DNA of 64,000 nt, taken from Aliarcobacter sp. GTDB taxonomy: Bacteria; Campylobacterota; Campylobacteria; Campylobacterales; Arcobacteraceae. Positions 1 to 10,258 of this stretch are shown here, one piece after another (the first letter of the stretch is position 1; each line of letters opens with the position of its first letter). The notes under the pieces are model-generated. The model searched no databases and had not been told where the DNA came from. It worked only from the letters and a program-made list of their open reading frames with translations. The stretch is taken from assembly GCA_028688995.1 (NCBI GenBank), contig JAQTXB010000005.1:39816-103815 (forward strand), given 5' to 3'. Position numbers and translations under genes: made by a program.

Positions 1-570
1 AAAAATCCCTACAACTAGTGATTCTATGTATGAAGGAGCTGAAACATTTACTTTAAATGCAAATGCTACTTCTTCTTATATTACTGATTCTGATACTGCT
101 ATTGGCACAATTAAAGATGACGGTACTGCTTCTGATGGTGATGATAATGATAGTTTATCTGACAATGACAAACCTACTTTAACTTTATCTGATGCTACTA
201 TTGAGGAAGGAAGTACTATTATTTTTGCTGGTACTTTATCAAATGCTAGTGAATATGCGGAAGAATTTACTCTTTCTACTACTTTAGGAACTGCTGAATC
301 TAATGATTTTAATTCTGATAAAACTTCTTGGACAGTAACATATATTGATTCTAACTCAGCTACTCAAACATTAAGTGTAGATACAAATGGCAAGTTTACT
401 CTTCCTGCTGGAATAACTTCATTTAATGTAAAAATCCCTACAACTAGTGATTCTATGTATGAAGGAGCTGAAACATTTACTTTAAATGCAAATGCTACTT
501 CTTCTTATATTACTGATTCTGATACTGCTATTGGCACAATTAAAGATGACGGTACTCCTTCTGATGGTGA
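1..570 (+). repeat. 429-bp tandem repeat in the adhesin gene (last full unit plus part of the previous one)
   Basis: The stretch starting at base 1 recurs at base 430 almost unchanged for about 145 bp; I see one G/C difference near 127/556. The period is 429 bp, or 143 codons. Only the end of the earlier copy is in the window, so more copies probably lie upstream. After about base 575 the sequence diverges into non-repeated domains. Confidence 0.9.
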
Positions 571-3500
571 TGATTTAGATTCTACTTCTGACAATGATAC
601 AACAAAGTTTTCAATTGCAGATGCAGAAGCCTATGAAGGTGCAAACAATACTATTACTTTTACAGTTACTAGAATTGGTGATGCAGAAACTTCTCAAACA
701 GTAGATTATAATGCGACTATAGAGACAGGGAATACTGCGGAAACAGGAGATTTTACAGGAACATTAAGCGGAACATTAACTTTTTTAATAGGTGAAAACT
801 CTAAAACAATTACTTTAAATGTACCTATTGATACTGATTCTAACGAAGATACTTTTACCGTAACATTAAGTAATAATTCAGCAGGTAGCTTAATTTTAGA
901 TGGAACTGCAATTGGAACTATAAAAGAGTCAAATACTCCACCTGAGGGAAGTGATAAAACAATATCTTTAGGGAAAAATACTACTTATGTTTTAAGTGCT
1001 AGTGATTTTGGATACAGTGATGTTAATAATGATGCTTTTTCAAAAGTAAAAATTACAACTTTAGAAACAAATGGGAAACTGTTATATTTTGATACAACTA
1101 CATCAACATGGAAAGATGTTACCCAAGACCTAGAAATTTTAAAAACATCTATTGATAATGGTTATTTGATATTTAAACCAAATTCAAATGAAATAGGTGT
1201 TCCTTATACAACATTTGGATTTTCAGTAAATGATGGAACAGATTATGATTCATCACCAAATGTTATTACTTACAACATTGGAAACACTTTAAGTGTATCA
1301 AATCCTCTTCCTGTTGATGAAGGAAAATCAGCTATCTTTACTATTAGTTTAGATGAAGCAAGAAATGTAAGCACTTTATTAGATTTAAATATTGGTGGAG
1401 TAGATTCTTCAACTGATTATGACAATACTTTGTATTATAAAAAATGGGCAAATGATGGACAAAGTTGGTCATGGGAAATAGCAACAGCAAATCAAGTAAC
1501 AATTACACAAGGTCAAACTTCAGTTGAAATTAAAGTAAAAACTTTAAGTGATGCAGTTGCAGATAATGAAGAACCTTTAACTTTAACAGCAACTATAAAT
1601 GGTGGTACAAATACAGATATGGTAAATACAAGTGCTGTTGGAAGTACAACTATAAATGATTATCCATCTTTAATAATTGATACGAAACCAAATATCACTG
1701 AAGGTGATTTTGCAGTATTTGAAGTAAGTCTAAGTTCTCCAAAATCAACTGATACAATTATTACTCTTGGAGGTGGAGGTACTGCGACATGGGGAGTTGA
1801 TTATTCTCAAAATTATGAATATTCAACAAATGATGGACTAACTTGGCAAACAATTTCAAATTTTTCAGTAACTATTCCGGGAAGTTTAACAACAACACCA
1901 TCTGTATTAATTAGAACACAAACTACAAATGATGGAGTTTCTGAGCCTGACGAAACAATTATATTAACTGCAACTACTACAGATAATGGAATTTCAACAA
2001 AAATAGTATCAACAACTACAACAATAGTTGATAAAGTTAATTTAACTGTTTATGAAGAAGGTAATGATACAAATTTATCATCTCAGTCAAATAGCGTAAC
2101 ACTAAGTGCAACATCAGAATATACATATAAAATTTTAGGTCAAGGAGTAAATGGAAGTGTAATTCAAAGTGGAAATAATTTAATTTATACTCCAAATAGT
2201 GATTTCTCAGGAAATGATAGTTTTACATATATTAGAACAAATTTAAGTACAGGATTAGAAATAACAGGTAGTGCAAATGTTACTGTAAATGCAAATGCCG
2301 ATACACCTATTATTTCAATTGATGTAAATAATTTAGTAACGGCAACCGCTTCTTCAACATTAATTAATGATGATTTAACATCAACTAACAATGGTTCATG
2401 GAAAGATAATAGTGGAACAGCTGTTTATACCACAGGGAGTTCATATACCTTATCATCTTCTACAGCTACAGCTACAGGTATTTCACTAGATCCTAAACGT
2501 TTTATGATTAAATCATTATCTTCTTCAATGACTGCAGGAACATATAGTCTAACATTTACAGATACGGGAACAGGAGGGACAAAAGCTGTTTATTTTGTAA
2601 ATCTAAATGGTACAACAGTAACAACAGTAACAACATTTTCTTTATCATCAGGTACTTGGACAGCAACATTACCAGCAAATAGTAGTGCAAATGCAATTAT
2701 AATAGCAAACCTTGACACGACAGGAAATAAAACAGTAATTCCTGACAATATAGTATTAACAAGTCCTGTATCTACAACTTATACCTATGATATTAATGTA
2801 AATAATAATCTTACAGATATAGATGGTTCAGAAACTTTAAGTAGTGTAACTATTTCAGGAGTACCTGCTGGAGCAACATTTAATAAAGGTACAAATAATA
2901 ATGATGGAACGTGGACATTTACACAAGCTCAACTTAGTGGATTAAAAATTACTACTACTTCAACAAGTTTTACTTTAACTTCAGTAGTTCATTCAATTGA
3001 TGGTACTTCAACTTCACCAAATGCAACAGATTCTGTAACAATTACTAATACAAATTTATTACCATTAATTGGTAACCAAACTTTAGCTGTTTCAAATGCA
3101 CAAGCAACAACATCAGGAGCAAATATTGCAACAACTTATGGTGATGGCACAAATGTTTTTTCTTGGGATCCTTCAAAAACACAAATTCCTGAACTTTATG
3201 CTAATGGCCAAAAAGTAGTTATTACTTATGATAATGTAAATCACACTGTAACTGGAACGATTGACAATGGTGCAACTAATATTTTTACTACAACCATTAC
3301 AATGGCTAATACTAATGGAACAACATTAAATTATACACAAGGAAGTCAACTTCTTGGAGTTGCAAATATACTTGATGGTGACATCATTTTACCTGGTGGT
3401 GGAAATCAAGATTATAGAGTATTTCAATTTACAGATAGTAATTCTTCCTCTATTGTTGATGCATTAGTTTATGCACACAACCTAATAGAAGATACACCAG

Positions 3501-4444
3501 CAGAAATTGCAAGTTTAGTTGCTGAGCATACTGTTAATACAAATAATTATTATATTGGTGTTGATAGTAATAATATGAATGCAGGACAACAATTAATTTT
3601 TGATTTTGCAACGGTAGGTACTTATGATACTACAACAACACATGCAAATGAAGTTTCAGAAATAAATATCAAACTTTTCAATTTTGGTAGTGTGAAATCT
3701 GGAGATGAGTTATATATTACAGTTATTACAAAAGACCCTAATAATGTAGGTCAAACTATTAGAGAAAATATTTTATTAACTCAAGATAGTGATTACACAA
3801 GTGAACTTGAATATACAGTTAGAAGTTTAACAGGAAATCCAATAGTTGGAGTTGAATTTTTAGCTGGAAATAATAGTTCTTTTAAATTGGGTATAGAATC
3901 AATTGGAAGTATAAATTATAACGATACTTTTGAAATGAAATATGCTTATGATATTACTGATGCTACTGGTGATACAGACAATGGATTGACAACTATACAA
4001 GTAGGAACAAGAACAATTAATACATCTTTAGATTATACATTAGATAGCAAAATTGTATTTGATGCAACAGATAAAGTCCTAGATGCTGGGACTGGAACTG
4101 ATACTTTAGTTTTAGGAACAGGTATAGATATTAATTTTGATTCTTATACAAATAGTATTAAAAATATTGAGAAAATTGATTTGACAAATTCTTCTGCAAC
4201 AAATGATTTGTCAAATATAAAACTACAAGATGTGATTGATATGACAGATAGTAATAATTTACTAACAATTTTAGGAGATGGAGATGGTACAGCTCCTAAT
4301 AGTGATAGTGTAATTTTAAAAAGTGAATCATCAAAAGTTTGGAGCTTTGCTTCATCAGATTCAACTTATAACAATTATACAAATAGTGGTGATAATTCAG
4401 TTTCATTAAAAATTGATAAAGATATTCACGTTTCAATAATATAA
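2..4444 (+). CDS. Giant repeat adhesin, type I secreted (3' part only)
   Basis: Window-truncated gene: the frame is open from base 2, so the true start lies upstream. The visible 1481 residues are Thr/Ser/Asp/Asn-rich tandem Ig-like domains. Two near-identical copies of a Calx-beta-like unit come first, then a further Calx-beta domain, cadherin-like domains and VCBS/Big-like stretches. The last ~120 residues match the C-terminal module of VCA0849-type type I secretion substrates: an LDAGTGTDTLVL stretch, then IEKIDLTN, LQDVIDMTD and LLTILGDGDG. Classic RTX nonapeptide arrays are not obvious in this part. The gene is followed 31 bp later by a complete type I secretion system, as in LapA-like surface adhesins of biofilm formers. 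The inferred role is a cell-surface or released adhesin. The substrate bound cannot be read from the sequence. Confidence 0.88.
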   Translation, partial: KIPTTSDSMYEGAETFTLNANATSSYITDSDTAIGTIKDDGTASDGDDNDSLSDNDKPTLTLSDATIEEGSTIIFAGTLSNASEYAEEFTLSTTLGTAESNDFNSDKTSWTVTYIDSNSATQTLSVDTNGKFTLPAGITSFNVKIPTTSDSMYEGAETFTLNANATSSYITDSDTAIGTIKDDGTPSDGDDLDSTSDNDTTKFSIADAEAYEGANNTITFTVTRIGDAETSQTVDYNATIETGNTAETGDFTGTLSGTLTFLIGENSKTITLNVPIDTDSNEDTFTVTLSNNSAGSLILDGTAIGTIKESNTPPEGSDKTISLGKNTTYVLSASDFGYSDVNNDAFSKVKITTLETNGKLLYFDTTTSTWKDVTQDLEILKTSIDNGYLIFKPNSNEIGVPYTTFGFSVNDGTDYDSSPNVITYNIGNTLSVSNPLPVDEGKSAIFTISLDEARNVSTLLDLNIGGVDSSTDYDNTLYYKKWANDGQSWSWEIATANQVTITQGQTSVEIKVKTLSDAVADNEEPLTLTATINGGTNTDMVNTSAVGSTTINDYPSLIIDTKPNITEGDFAVFEVSLSSPKSTDTIITLGGGGTATWGVDYSQNYEYSTNDGLTWQTISNFSVTIPGSLTTTPSVLIRTQTTNDGVSEPDETIILTATTTDNGISTKIVSTTTTIVDKVNLTVYEEGNDTNLSSQSNSVTLSATSEYTYKILGQGVNGSVIQSGNNLIYTPNSDFSGNDSFTYIRTNLSTGLEITGSANVTVNANADTPIISIDVNNLVTATASSTLINDDLTSTNNGSWKDNSGTAVYTTGSSYTLSSSTATATGISLDPKRFMIKSLSSSMTAGTYSLTFTDTGTGGTKAVYFVNLNGTTVTTVTTFSLSSGTWTATLPANSSANAIIIANLDTTGNKTVIPDNIVLTSPVSTTYTYDINVNNNLTDIDGSETLSSVTISGVPAGATFNKGTNNNDGTWTFTQAQLSGLKITTTSTSFTLTSVVHSIDGTSTSPNATDSVTITNTNLLPLIGNQTLAVSNAQATTSGANIATTYGDGTNVFSWDPSKTQIPELYANGQKVVITYDNVNHTVTGTIDNGATNIFTTTITMANTNGTTLNYTQGSQLLGVANILDGDIILPGGGNQDYRVFQFTDSNSSSIVDALVYAHNLIEDTPAEIASLVAEHTVNTNNYYIGVDSNNMNAGQQLIFDFATVGTYDTTTTHANEVSEINIKLFNFGSVKSGDELYITVITKDPNNVGQTIRENILLTQDSDYTSELEYTVRSLTGNPIVGVEFLAGNNSSFKLGIESIGSINYNDTFEMKYAYDITDATGDTDNGLTTIQVGTRTINTSLDYTLDSKIVFDATDKVLDAGTGTDTLVLGTGIDINFDSYTNSIKNIEKIDLTNSSATNDLSNIKLQDVIDMTDSNNLLTILGDGDGTAPNSDSVILKSESSKVWSFASSDSTYNNYTNSGDNSVSLKIDKDIHVSII

Positions 4445-4475
4445 AAAATAAAATAAATAAAAAGGAAAATAAAAA

Positions 4476-5822
4476 ATGTTTAATAAAAAGTTCTTAAGAA
4501 GTGCCGTATTATCATGTCTATTGGTTTCATTTTCAAGTGCGAATGCAAGTAGTTTAACTTTAGATGAGATGTTAGTTGAAGTTATTAAAAAAGATTCAGA
4601 GATTCAAGAAAGATTATATCAATTTGAATCAATTGTTCAAGAAGTAGAGATGTCAAAAGCAGGTTATCTTCCAACACTTGATTTAAGTGCAAGAAGTGGA
4701 AAAAAAGAATCAAGAAATTGGGAACCAGATGTTTTAAAAGATAAATATGATTATTCAGAAGGTTCTTTAAAAGCAGTTCAAAATCTTTTTGATGGATTTG
4801 CAACAACTCATGCAACAGATAGAGATAAAGCAAGAGCAAAAGCTGCTTATAATAAGTATTTAGAAGTTGCTCAAGATAAAATGCAAAAAGCTCTGATAGC
4901 TTATATTGAAGTTATCAAATATAGTAAACTTGTAAAAATTACTGAAGAAAATATCAAAATTCATGAAAAAATAAAAGAAAAAGTAGAAGAAAGATATAAA
5001 AAAGGTTATGGAACAAAAAGTGAAGTTGAAAGGGTTGTGGGAAGATTATCTCTTGCTATTTCAAATCATGTATCTGCAAAAAGTAATTATGCTGATGCAA
5101 AAATCAAATTTAGAAAAGCATTAGATAGAAATATTGAAGCAGAAGATTTACAAGCTCCTAATTTTAAATATGCTTTACCAAATAATTTTGATGAAGCATA
5201 TAAAAAAGCAGTTGAAAAAAACCCTTCAATTATAGTTGCAAATTATGATAAAAATGTATCAAAAGAAGCTTTAGGATATGCAAATAGAAATAATTATCCA
5301 ACACTAGATTTAGAGCTAGCAGCAAATAGATATAACAATAAAAATGGTTCACAAGTTGATTCAAGAGATGAAGATTATAGTGCAATGCTTGTTATGAATT
5401 ACAACTTATATAATGGTGGAAAAAACGAAGCTGAAAAATTAAAATATAGAAGTTTACAAAAATTTGAAGATGCTCATACTCAAAGGTTAAAAGATGAGTT
5501 AAAAGAGTCTTTAGATTTAGCATGGAACTCGTATACAATGTTAAATGAACAATTAGTTCATCAAAAAGATTATTTAAGATATACAGAAATTAGTAAAGAC
5601 TCATATTTTGAAGAGTTCCAACTAGGAAGAAAAACACTAATAGATTTATTAGATATTCAAGATGAAATTAATTCAATTAAAATGCAAATTACTGCAAATG
5701 AGTATGATATTTTAATCTCAAAATATAGAATTTTAGACTCAACAGGTGATTTATATACATCTTTTATGAAAGAGTTAAATGAAAATATTATTGGTAGTGA
5801 TAATAAAAAATATATAGATTAA
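4476..5822 (+). CDS. TolC-family outer membrane channel of the type I secretion system
   Basis: A 448-residue outer membrane efflux protein. It has a Sec signal peptide (hydrophobic residues 9-20, likely cleavage after ANA at 25) and two similar halves of long amphipathic helices around short beta segments, as in TolC/LapE/AggA. Size is normal for the family. It would form the trimeric outer membrane and periplasmic channel through which the adjacent adhesin is exported. It lies 31 bp after the adhesin stop with a Shine-Dalgarno (AAAGGAAAATAAAAAATG) and 24 bp before the ABC exporter, so it probably shares their operon. Specificity for the adhesin is inferred from position. Confidence 0.9.
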   Translation: MFNKKFLRSAVLSCLLVSFSSANASSLTLDEMLVEVIKKDSEIQERLYQFESIVQEVEMSKAGYLPTLDLSARSGKKESRNWEPDVLKDKYDYSEGSLKAVQNLFDGFATTHATDRDKARAKAAYNKYLEVAQDKMQKALIAYIEVIKYSKLVKITEENIKIHEKIKEKVEERYKKGYGTKSEVERVVGRLSLAISNHVSAKSNYADAKIKFRKALDRNIEAEDLQAPNFKYALPNNFDEAYKKAVEKNPSIIVANYDKNVSKEALGYANRNNYPTLDLELAANRYNNKNGSQVDSRDEDYSAMLVMNYNLYNGGKNEAEKLKYRSLQKFEDAHTQRLKDELKESLDLAWNSYTMLNEQLVHQKDYLRYTEISKDSYFEEFQLGRKTLIDLLDIQDEINSIKMQITANEYDILISKYRILDSTGDLYTSFMKELNENIIGSDNKKYID

Positions 5823-5846
5823 TTTAAAAATAAAAAGAGAAATATT

Positions 5847-8000
5847 TTGAATAATATAAATAATAAAGTTTTGTCTGAATCACTATTTAAAAATTTACTT
5901 CAATTTTTTAAATATTACCATAAATCAATTAGTGCAAATACACTAATTGAAGGTTTTCCTCTAAAACAAGAGGAAAAAATCCCTGATTTATTTGCCGATT
6001 ATGGAGGCAAACCTTTATTGGTCTCTTTGGCTAAAAAAGCTGGATTTAAATCAACACTTGTAAAAAAAGAGTTAGAAATGATTAATTCTTTAATTTTACC
6101 AGCTATAGCTATTTTAAAAAATAATTCAACTTTAATAATAGAAAAAATCAATATAGATACACAAACTATAGTTTTTATTCATGAAGAGATGAGTGATTCA
6201 AGAGATGAAATAAGTTTTAGTGATTTTAAAAATATCTACACTGGAGAAATAATTCTTTTAAAAAAAGAGTATTTTGATTCAGAGTTAAAACCATCAATTT
6301 TACAAGATAATGAACATTGGTTTTTTGGTATTATTAAAAAAAACATACCTATTTATAAAGATGTAATAATAGCTTCTTTATTAATAAATATTTTTGTTTT
6401 ATTTAGTCCTTTTTATATAATGAATATTTATGATAGAGTTGTTCCTACCTTTGCACAAGAAACTTTATGGGCTATGTCAATAGGAATTTTAATTATCTAT
6501 TTATTTGATTTTTTTGTAAAATCTATAAGGTCATATTACATAGATATTGTTTCAAAAAAAATAGATATTGTTGTATCTTCAAAAATTTTTGACAAAATTT
6601 TAAATATGAAACTCTCTTCAAGACCAAAATACACAGGTGCTTTTGCAAATAATATAAAAGATTTTGAACAAGTGAAAAGTTTTATTTCAAGTGGAACAAT
6701 AGCAGTATTGGTTGACTTGCCTTTTGCTATTTTATTTTTAATAGCAATTTTTTATATCTCAGGAAGTATTGTTTTAGTTCCTATTATTTTTGTAGTTCTT
6801 ATTTTTATTTATTCATTGCTTATTAGAAAACCTCTTCATAAAAGTATTGAAGCTGCAAATGAATCTATTTCCCATAAAAATGGAATATTAATTGAAAGTT
6901 TAAATGCCCTTGAAACAATAAAAAGTTTAGGAGCATCAGGTCATCTTAGATGGAAATGGGAAGAAACTACAGCTGATATATCAAAAAAATCACTTGTAAC
7001 AAAAATACTATCAACTTCAATATCTAATGTAAATGCTTTTTTAGTGCAGTTTAGTACAGTTGTAGTTGTAGTTGTTGGTGTTTATATTATCTCAGAGAAT
7101 AATCTAACTTTAGGTGGACTAATTGCTGCTGTTATATTATCTTCAAGAGCAATCGTACCAATGGGTCAATTTGCTTCGTTAATTAGTAATTATGAACAAG
7201 CAAAAGCTTCATATAAAATGCTTGATAATATTATGAATTTACCAGAAGAAAGAGAAAAAAATAAAGCTGCCATTCATAAACAAGATATTTTTGGAGATAT
7301 AAAATTTAATAATGTTTCATTTGCTTATAATGAAAACAAAAAGGCTTTAGAAAATGTTTCATTTGAAATAAAAAAAGGTGAAAAAGTAGCGATTATTGGG
7401 AAAATGGGTTCAGGAAAATCAAGTATTTTAAAACTCTTGATGAAGTTATATGATTCAAATGAAGGTGAAATTATAGTTGATGGAGTTGAATTAAAACAGA
7501 TTGAAACAGCAGATATTAGAAAAAACTTTGCTTATGTTTCGCAAGATAGCGTTTTATTTAATGGCACACTAAAAGAAAATATTTTATATAAATCTCCATA
7601 TGAGTCAGATAAAAACTTATTAAAAGTTACTAAAATAGCTCAACTTCTAGATTTTGTAAATTCACATCCATTAGGTTTTGATTTAAATATTGGAGAAAGA
7701 GGTGATACTTTATCTGGTGGACAAAAAAAAGCTATTTCTCTTGCTCGTGCAATAATTGGAAATTATTCAACTCTATTACTTGATGAGCCAACTGATAGTA
7801 TGGATATGAGAACAGAATTTAATCTAATAAATGATTTAAAAAATGAAATAAAAGATAAAACAGTCATATTAATAACACACAAAAATTCTATGTTAGAACT
7901 TGTTGATAGAATTATTGTTGTTGATAATGGAAAAATATTAATTGATGGACAAAAAGATTATGTTCTAAAAACTTTGATTGGAAAAAATAATGAAAAATAA
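5847..8000 (+). CDS. Type I secretion ABC exporter, LapB-like
   Basis: A 717-residue inner-membrane exporter. Residues 1-150 form a C39-peptidase-like domain with no catalytic Cys/His arrangement, so it is probably a substrate-docking domain as in LapB/HlyB. Six membrane segments lie between about 170 and 440. The nucleotide-binding domain carries Walker A GKMGSGKSS (518-526), signature LSGGQ (622-626), Walker B LLLDEPTD (643-650) and switch His678. The start is TTG, the only one fitting the upstream AAAAAGAGAAATA. It would energise export of the adhesin through the HlyD- and TolC-like partners encoded on either side. Confidence 0.93.
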   Translation: MNNINNKVLSESLFKNLLQFFKYYHKSISANTLIEGFPLKQEEKIPDLFADYGGKPLLVSLAKKAGFKSTLVKKELEMINSLILPAIAILKNNSTLIIEKINIDTQTIVFIHEEMSDSRDEISFSDFKNIYTGEIILLKKEYFDSELKPSILQDNEHWFFGIIKKNIPIYKDVIIASLLINIFVLFSPFYIMNIYDRVVPTFAQETLWAMSIGILIIYLFDFFVKSIRSYYIDIVSKKIDIVVSSKIFDKILNMKLSSRPKYTGAFANNIKDFEQVKSFISSGTIAVLVDLPFAILFLIAIFYISGSIVLVPIIFVVLIFIYSLLIRKPLHKSIEAANESISHKNGILIESLNALETIKSLGASGHLRWKWEETTADISKKSLVTKILSTSISNVNAFLVQFSTVVVVVVGVYIISENNLTLGGLIAAVILSSRAIVPMGQFASLISNYEQAKASYKMLDNIMNLPEEREKNKAAIHKQDIFGDIKFNNVSFAYNENKKALENVSFEIKKGEKVAIIGKMGSGKSSILKLLMKLYDSNEGEIIVDGVELKQIETADIRKNFAYVSQDSVLFNGTLKENILYKSPYESDKNLLKVTKIAQLLDFVNSHPLGFDLNIGERGDTLSGGQKKAISLARAIIGNYSTLLLDEPTDSMDMRTEFNLINDLKNEIKDKTVILITHKNSMLELVDRIIVVDNGKILIDGQKDYVLKTLIGKNNEK

Positions 8001-9288
8001 AAACGATACTGAATATGTAAACTCTGTATCTCAAGCCCTATTAGAAGATACTCCAAATAGTACAAAAGTAATTTTATATACAGTAACTCTTTTGATATTT
8101 TTCTTTTTTATTTGGGCATATTTTACAAATGTTGACCAACTTGTAAGGGGTGAAGCAAAAGTAATCCCTTATGGACAAAATCAAAAGGTTCAAAATTTTG
8201 AAGGTGGAATAGTTTCTGAGATTTTAGTAAAAGAAGGTGATTTAGTTCAAAAAGGTGATGCTTTACTAAAAATAGAGAATAAACAATACTCTTCTATTTA
8301 TGAAAAAAATGTTTTTGAAATTGATGAATTAAAAATTAAAGAAAAAAGATTATTTGCAGAAGCAAATGATAAAGAGTATGTTTTAGAAAAAGATGAAATA
8401 TCAAAAAAAGAATACGCTTTATATTTAAGTAATAAAGAACAATTAGACTCAAAAATCAGAATATTAGATGAACAATTAGTTCAAAAAATCAAAGAAAAAG
8501 ATGAACTTTATTCAAAAATAAAATATTTAAATAATAGTTATGAATTAATAAATCAAGAAAAAAATGTATTAGAACCTCTAAATGAAAAAGGAATAGTTTC
8601 AAAAGTAGAACTTTTAAAATTAAGAAGAGAAGCTAACTCAATTAAAGATGAATTAGAAGCCTCAAAACTTGGACTTTCAAGATTAGATTCAAATATTAGT
8701 GAATATAAAAATAGAATAAATGAATCAAAACAAGAGTTTAAAAATTCTGCACAAAAAGAGTTAAATGATATTACTTCAAAATTAAATCAATCAGCAAAAC
8801 AAAATCAAGGTTTAGAAGATCAAGTAAAAAGAACTTTAATTGTATCTCCTGTAACTGGATTTATAAAAAAATTAAATATAAATACAATAGGAGGAAGTGT
8901 TCAACCTGCGATGGATTTAGTTGAAATTGTTCCAAAAGAGGAAAATTTATTAATTGAAACAAAAATTAAACCAGAAGATATTGCTTTTTTAAAACCAGGA
9001 TTAAAAGCATCTATCAAATTTACAGCTTATGATTTTGCAATTTATGGTTCTTTAGATGGAGAAATAGAAAAAATATCTCCTGATTCAACAACAACTGAAA
9101 AAGATGAGACTTACTATTATATTTATATAAAAACAGATAAAAATTATCTAGGAAGTAAAGAAAAAGCTTTAAATATTATTCCAGGAATGAGAGGAAGTGC
9201 TGATATTATAACTGGTCAAAAATCAATATTAACATATCTTTTAAAACCTATTATTAAAACAAAACAATATGCTTTTACTGAAAAATAA
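7990..9288 (+). CDS. HlyD/LapC-family membrane fusion protein
   Basis: A 432-residue type I secretion adaptor. A single membrane anchor at about residues 27-45 is followed by a lipoyl-like half (around GGIVSEILVKEGD), long coiled coils (about 105-260), the second lipoyl half and a beta-barrel. It bridges the ABC exporter to the TolC-like channel. The ATG at 7990 overlaps the end of the exporter gene by 11 bases. An in-frame TTG at 7978 is a possible but less likely start. This is the last gene of the adhesin secretion unit. No strong terminator follows directly. Confidence 0.92.
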   Translation: MKNKNDTEYVNSVSQALLEDTPNSTKVILYTVTLLIFFFFIWAYFTNVDQLVRGEAKVIPYGQNQKVQNFEGGIVSEILVKEGDLVQKGDALLKIENKQYSSIYEKNVFEIDELKIKEKRLFAEANDKEYVLEKDEISKKEYALYLSNKEQLDSKIRILDEQLVQKIKEKDELYSKIKYLNNSYELINQEKNVLEPLNEKGIVSKVELLKLRREANSIKDELEASKLGLSRLDSNISEYKNRINESKQEFKNSAQKELNDITSKLNQSAKQNQGLEDQVKRTLIVSPVTGFIKKLNINTIGGSVQPAMDLVEIVPKEENLLIETKIKPEDIAFLKPGLKASIKFTAYDFAIYGSLDGEIEKISPDSTTTEKDETYYYIYIKTDKNYLGSKEKALNIIPGMRGSADIITGQKSILTYLLKPIIKTKQYAFTEK

Positions 9289-9345
9289 TATCATCTACTT
9301 ATTTAATCAGAAAATTCTATTATTTATTGTAATATTCGCAAAATA

Positions 9346-9373
9346 TAACAATAAATTGTTAACTTCTGTTAAC
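9346..9373 (+). promoter_or_regulatory. Palindromic/direct-repeat element upstream of the lipoprotein gene
   Basis: TAACAAT-AA-ATTGTTA at 9346-9361 is followed by a second GTTAAC, so GTTAAC occurs twice with 4 bp between. The 15-mer TTAACTTCTGTTAAC (9359-9373) recurs with one mismatch upstream of the NosL-domain gene (10259-10273). This could be a regulator site; no binding protein can be named. Confidence 0.3.
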
Positions 9374-9396
9374 ACAGATGAGAAAAAGGAATGTAA

Positions 9397-10176
9397 ATGA
9401 AAAGATTTTTAAAAATAGGAATGTTTGTAATTGCAACATCTATTTTTTTTGCTGCTTGTGCAACTAAACCAGTTCAAAAAACTGTTGAAAAACCAAAGCC
9501 AAAAATGACTATTACTGATGTTTTAAATAATTCATTTGTATATGAGCCAAATCAAAAAGTATATAGAACAAAATCACCAATAAGTACACCTCAAGAGAGC
9601 AATGCTTTATTCTCGAAATTTGCAAATTTCTGTTCGGAAAAAAATGGTAAATTAGTTTTTACAACTTATTATATTAATAGATATTATGCAAATGCTTATT
9701 CTAACAATATTGCAAATGCTTGTGAAATAGATAATCAACCTTATTTTATAATACATCGAGCAAATGAGAATTCTAATATACATTATTCTGTAAGTATGGA
9801 TGAGGGAATAAAAAGAATCTATTTAAGTAGAAAACAACCTGAATATGAAAAACCAACTGCTGAAAGTATAGAACAAACTGCTAAAGAAAGAAAAGAGATT
9901 CAAAGACGAGAAATTGCAAGAGAACAAAAAACTAAAGCCTTATTAGGTAAAAAAGATCAAAAAACTATGACTTTTTTTAATTCTTGGAGATATTCAGGAA
10001 GTGAAGCATCATGCTCTAAAAAATGTACTGATATGAATCAAAAAACTACTGGATTTAGAACACTTAAAGATGCCCTTAGTAATAACTGGCAACTTGTTTC
10101 TAAAGGTGATGATATAGAAGAAGCAATTGATGATAATTGTACATGCTCAGGTTCATCAGTTTTAGTAAAAAAATAA
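9397..10176 (+). CDS. Lipoprotein of unknown function
   Basis: A 259-residue protein I do not recognise. It has a lipoprotein signal peptide with lipobox FAAC (Cys21), so it should be lipid-anchored. The body is Lys/Glu-rich with a charged helix at about residues 150-185. The C-terminal ~60 residues hold four cysteines in two pairs (CSKKC and CTC), suggesting disulfides. It lies 108 bp after the type I secretion genes on the same strand, with its own Shine-Dalgarno (AAAAAGGAATGTAA) and a hairpin directly downstream, so it could be a separate unit. A link to adhesin export or retention is a guess from position only. Confidence 0.75.
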   Translation: MKRFLKIGMFVIATSIFFAACATKPVQKTVEKPKPKMTITDVLNNSFVYEPNQKVYRTKSPISTPQESNALFSKFANFCSEKNGKLVFTTYYINRYYANAYSNNIANACEIDNQPYFIIHRANENSNIHYSVSMDEGIKRIYLSRKQPEYEKPTAESIEQTAKERKEIQRREIAREQKTKALLGKKDQKTMTFFNSWRYSGSEASCSKKCTDMNQKTTGFRTLKDALSNNWQLVSKGDDIEEAIDDNCTCSGSSVLVKK

Positions 10177-10187
10177 CTCTTTATTAA

Positions 10188-10214
10188 GCAAGCAATCTTT
10201 TTTTGATTGCTTGC
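10188..10214 (+). terminator. Hairpin after the lipoprotein gene
   Basis: A perfect 10-bp stem GCAAGCAATC / GATTGCTTGC encloses a T7 loop, 12 bp after the stop. There is no T-run after the stem, so it is a probable terminator or mRNA-end stabiliser. Confidence 0.65.
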
Positions 10215-10258
10215 ATTCAACAGTTCAATTATTATTTATAATTATATTTAACAAAAAA

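Noticed and set aside
2185-2391. Minus-strand frame within the adhesin
   Set aside because: Antisense of repetitive Thr/Asn codons, giving a hydrophobic artefact.
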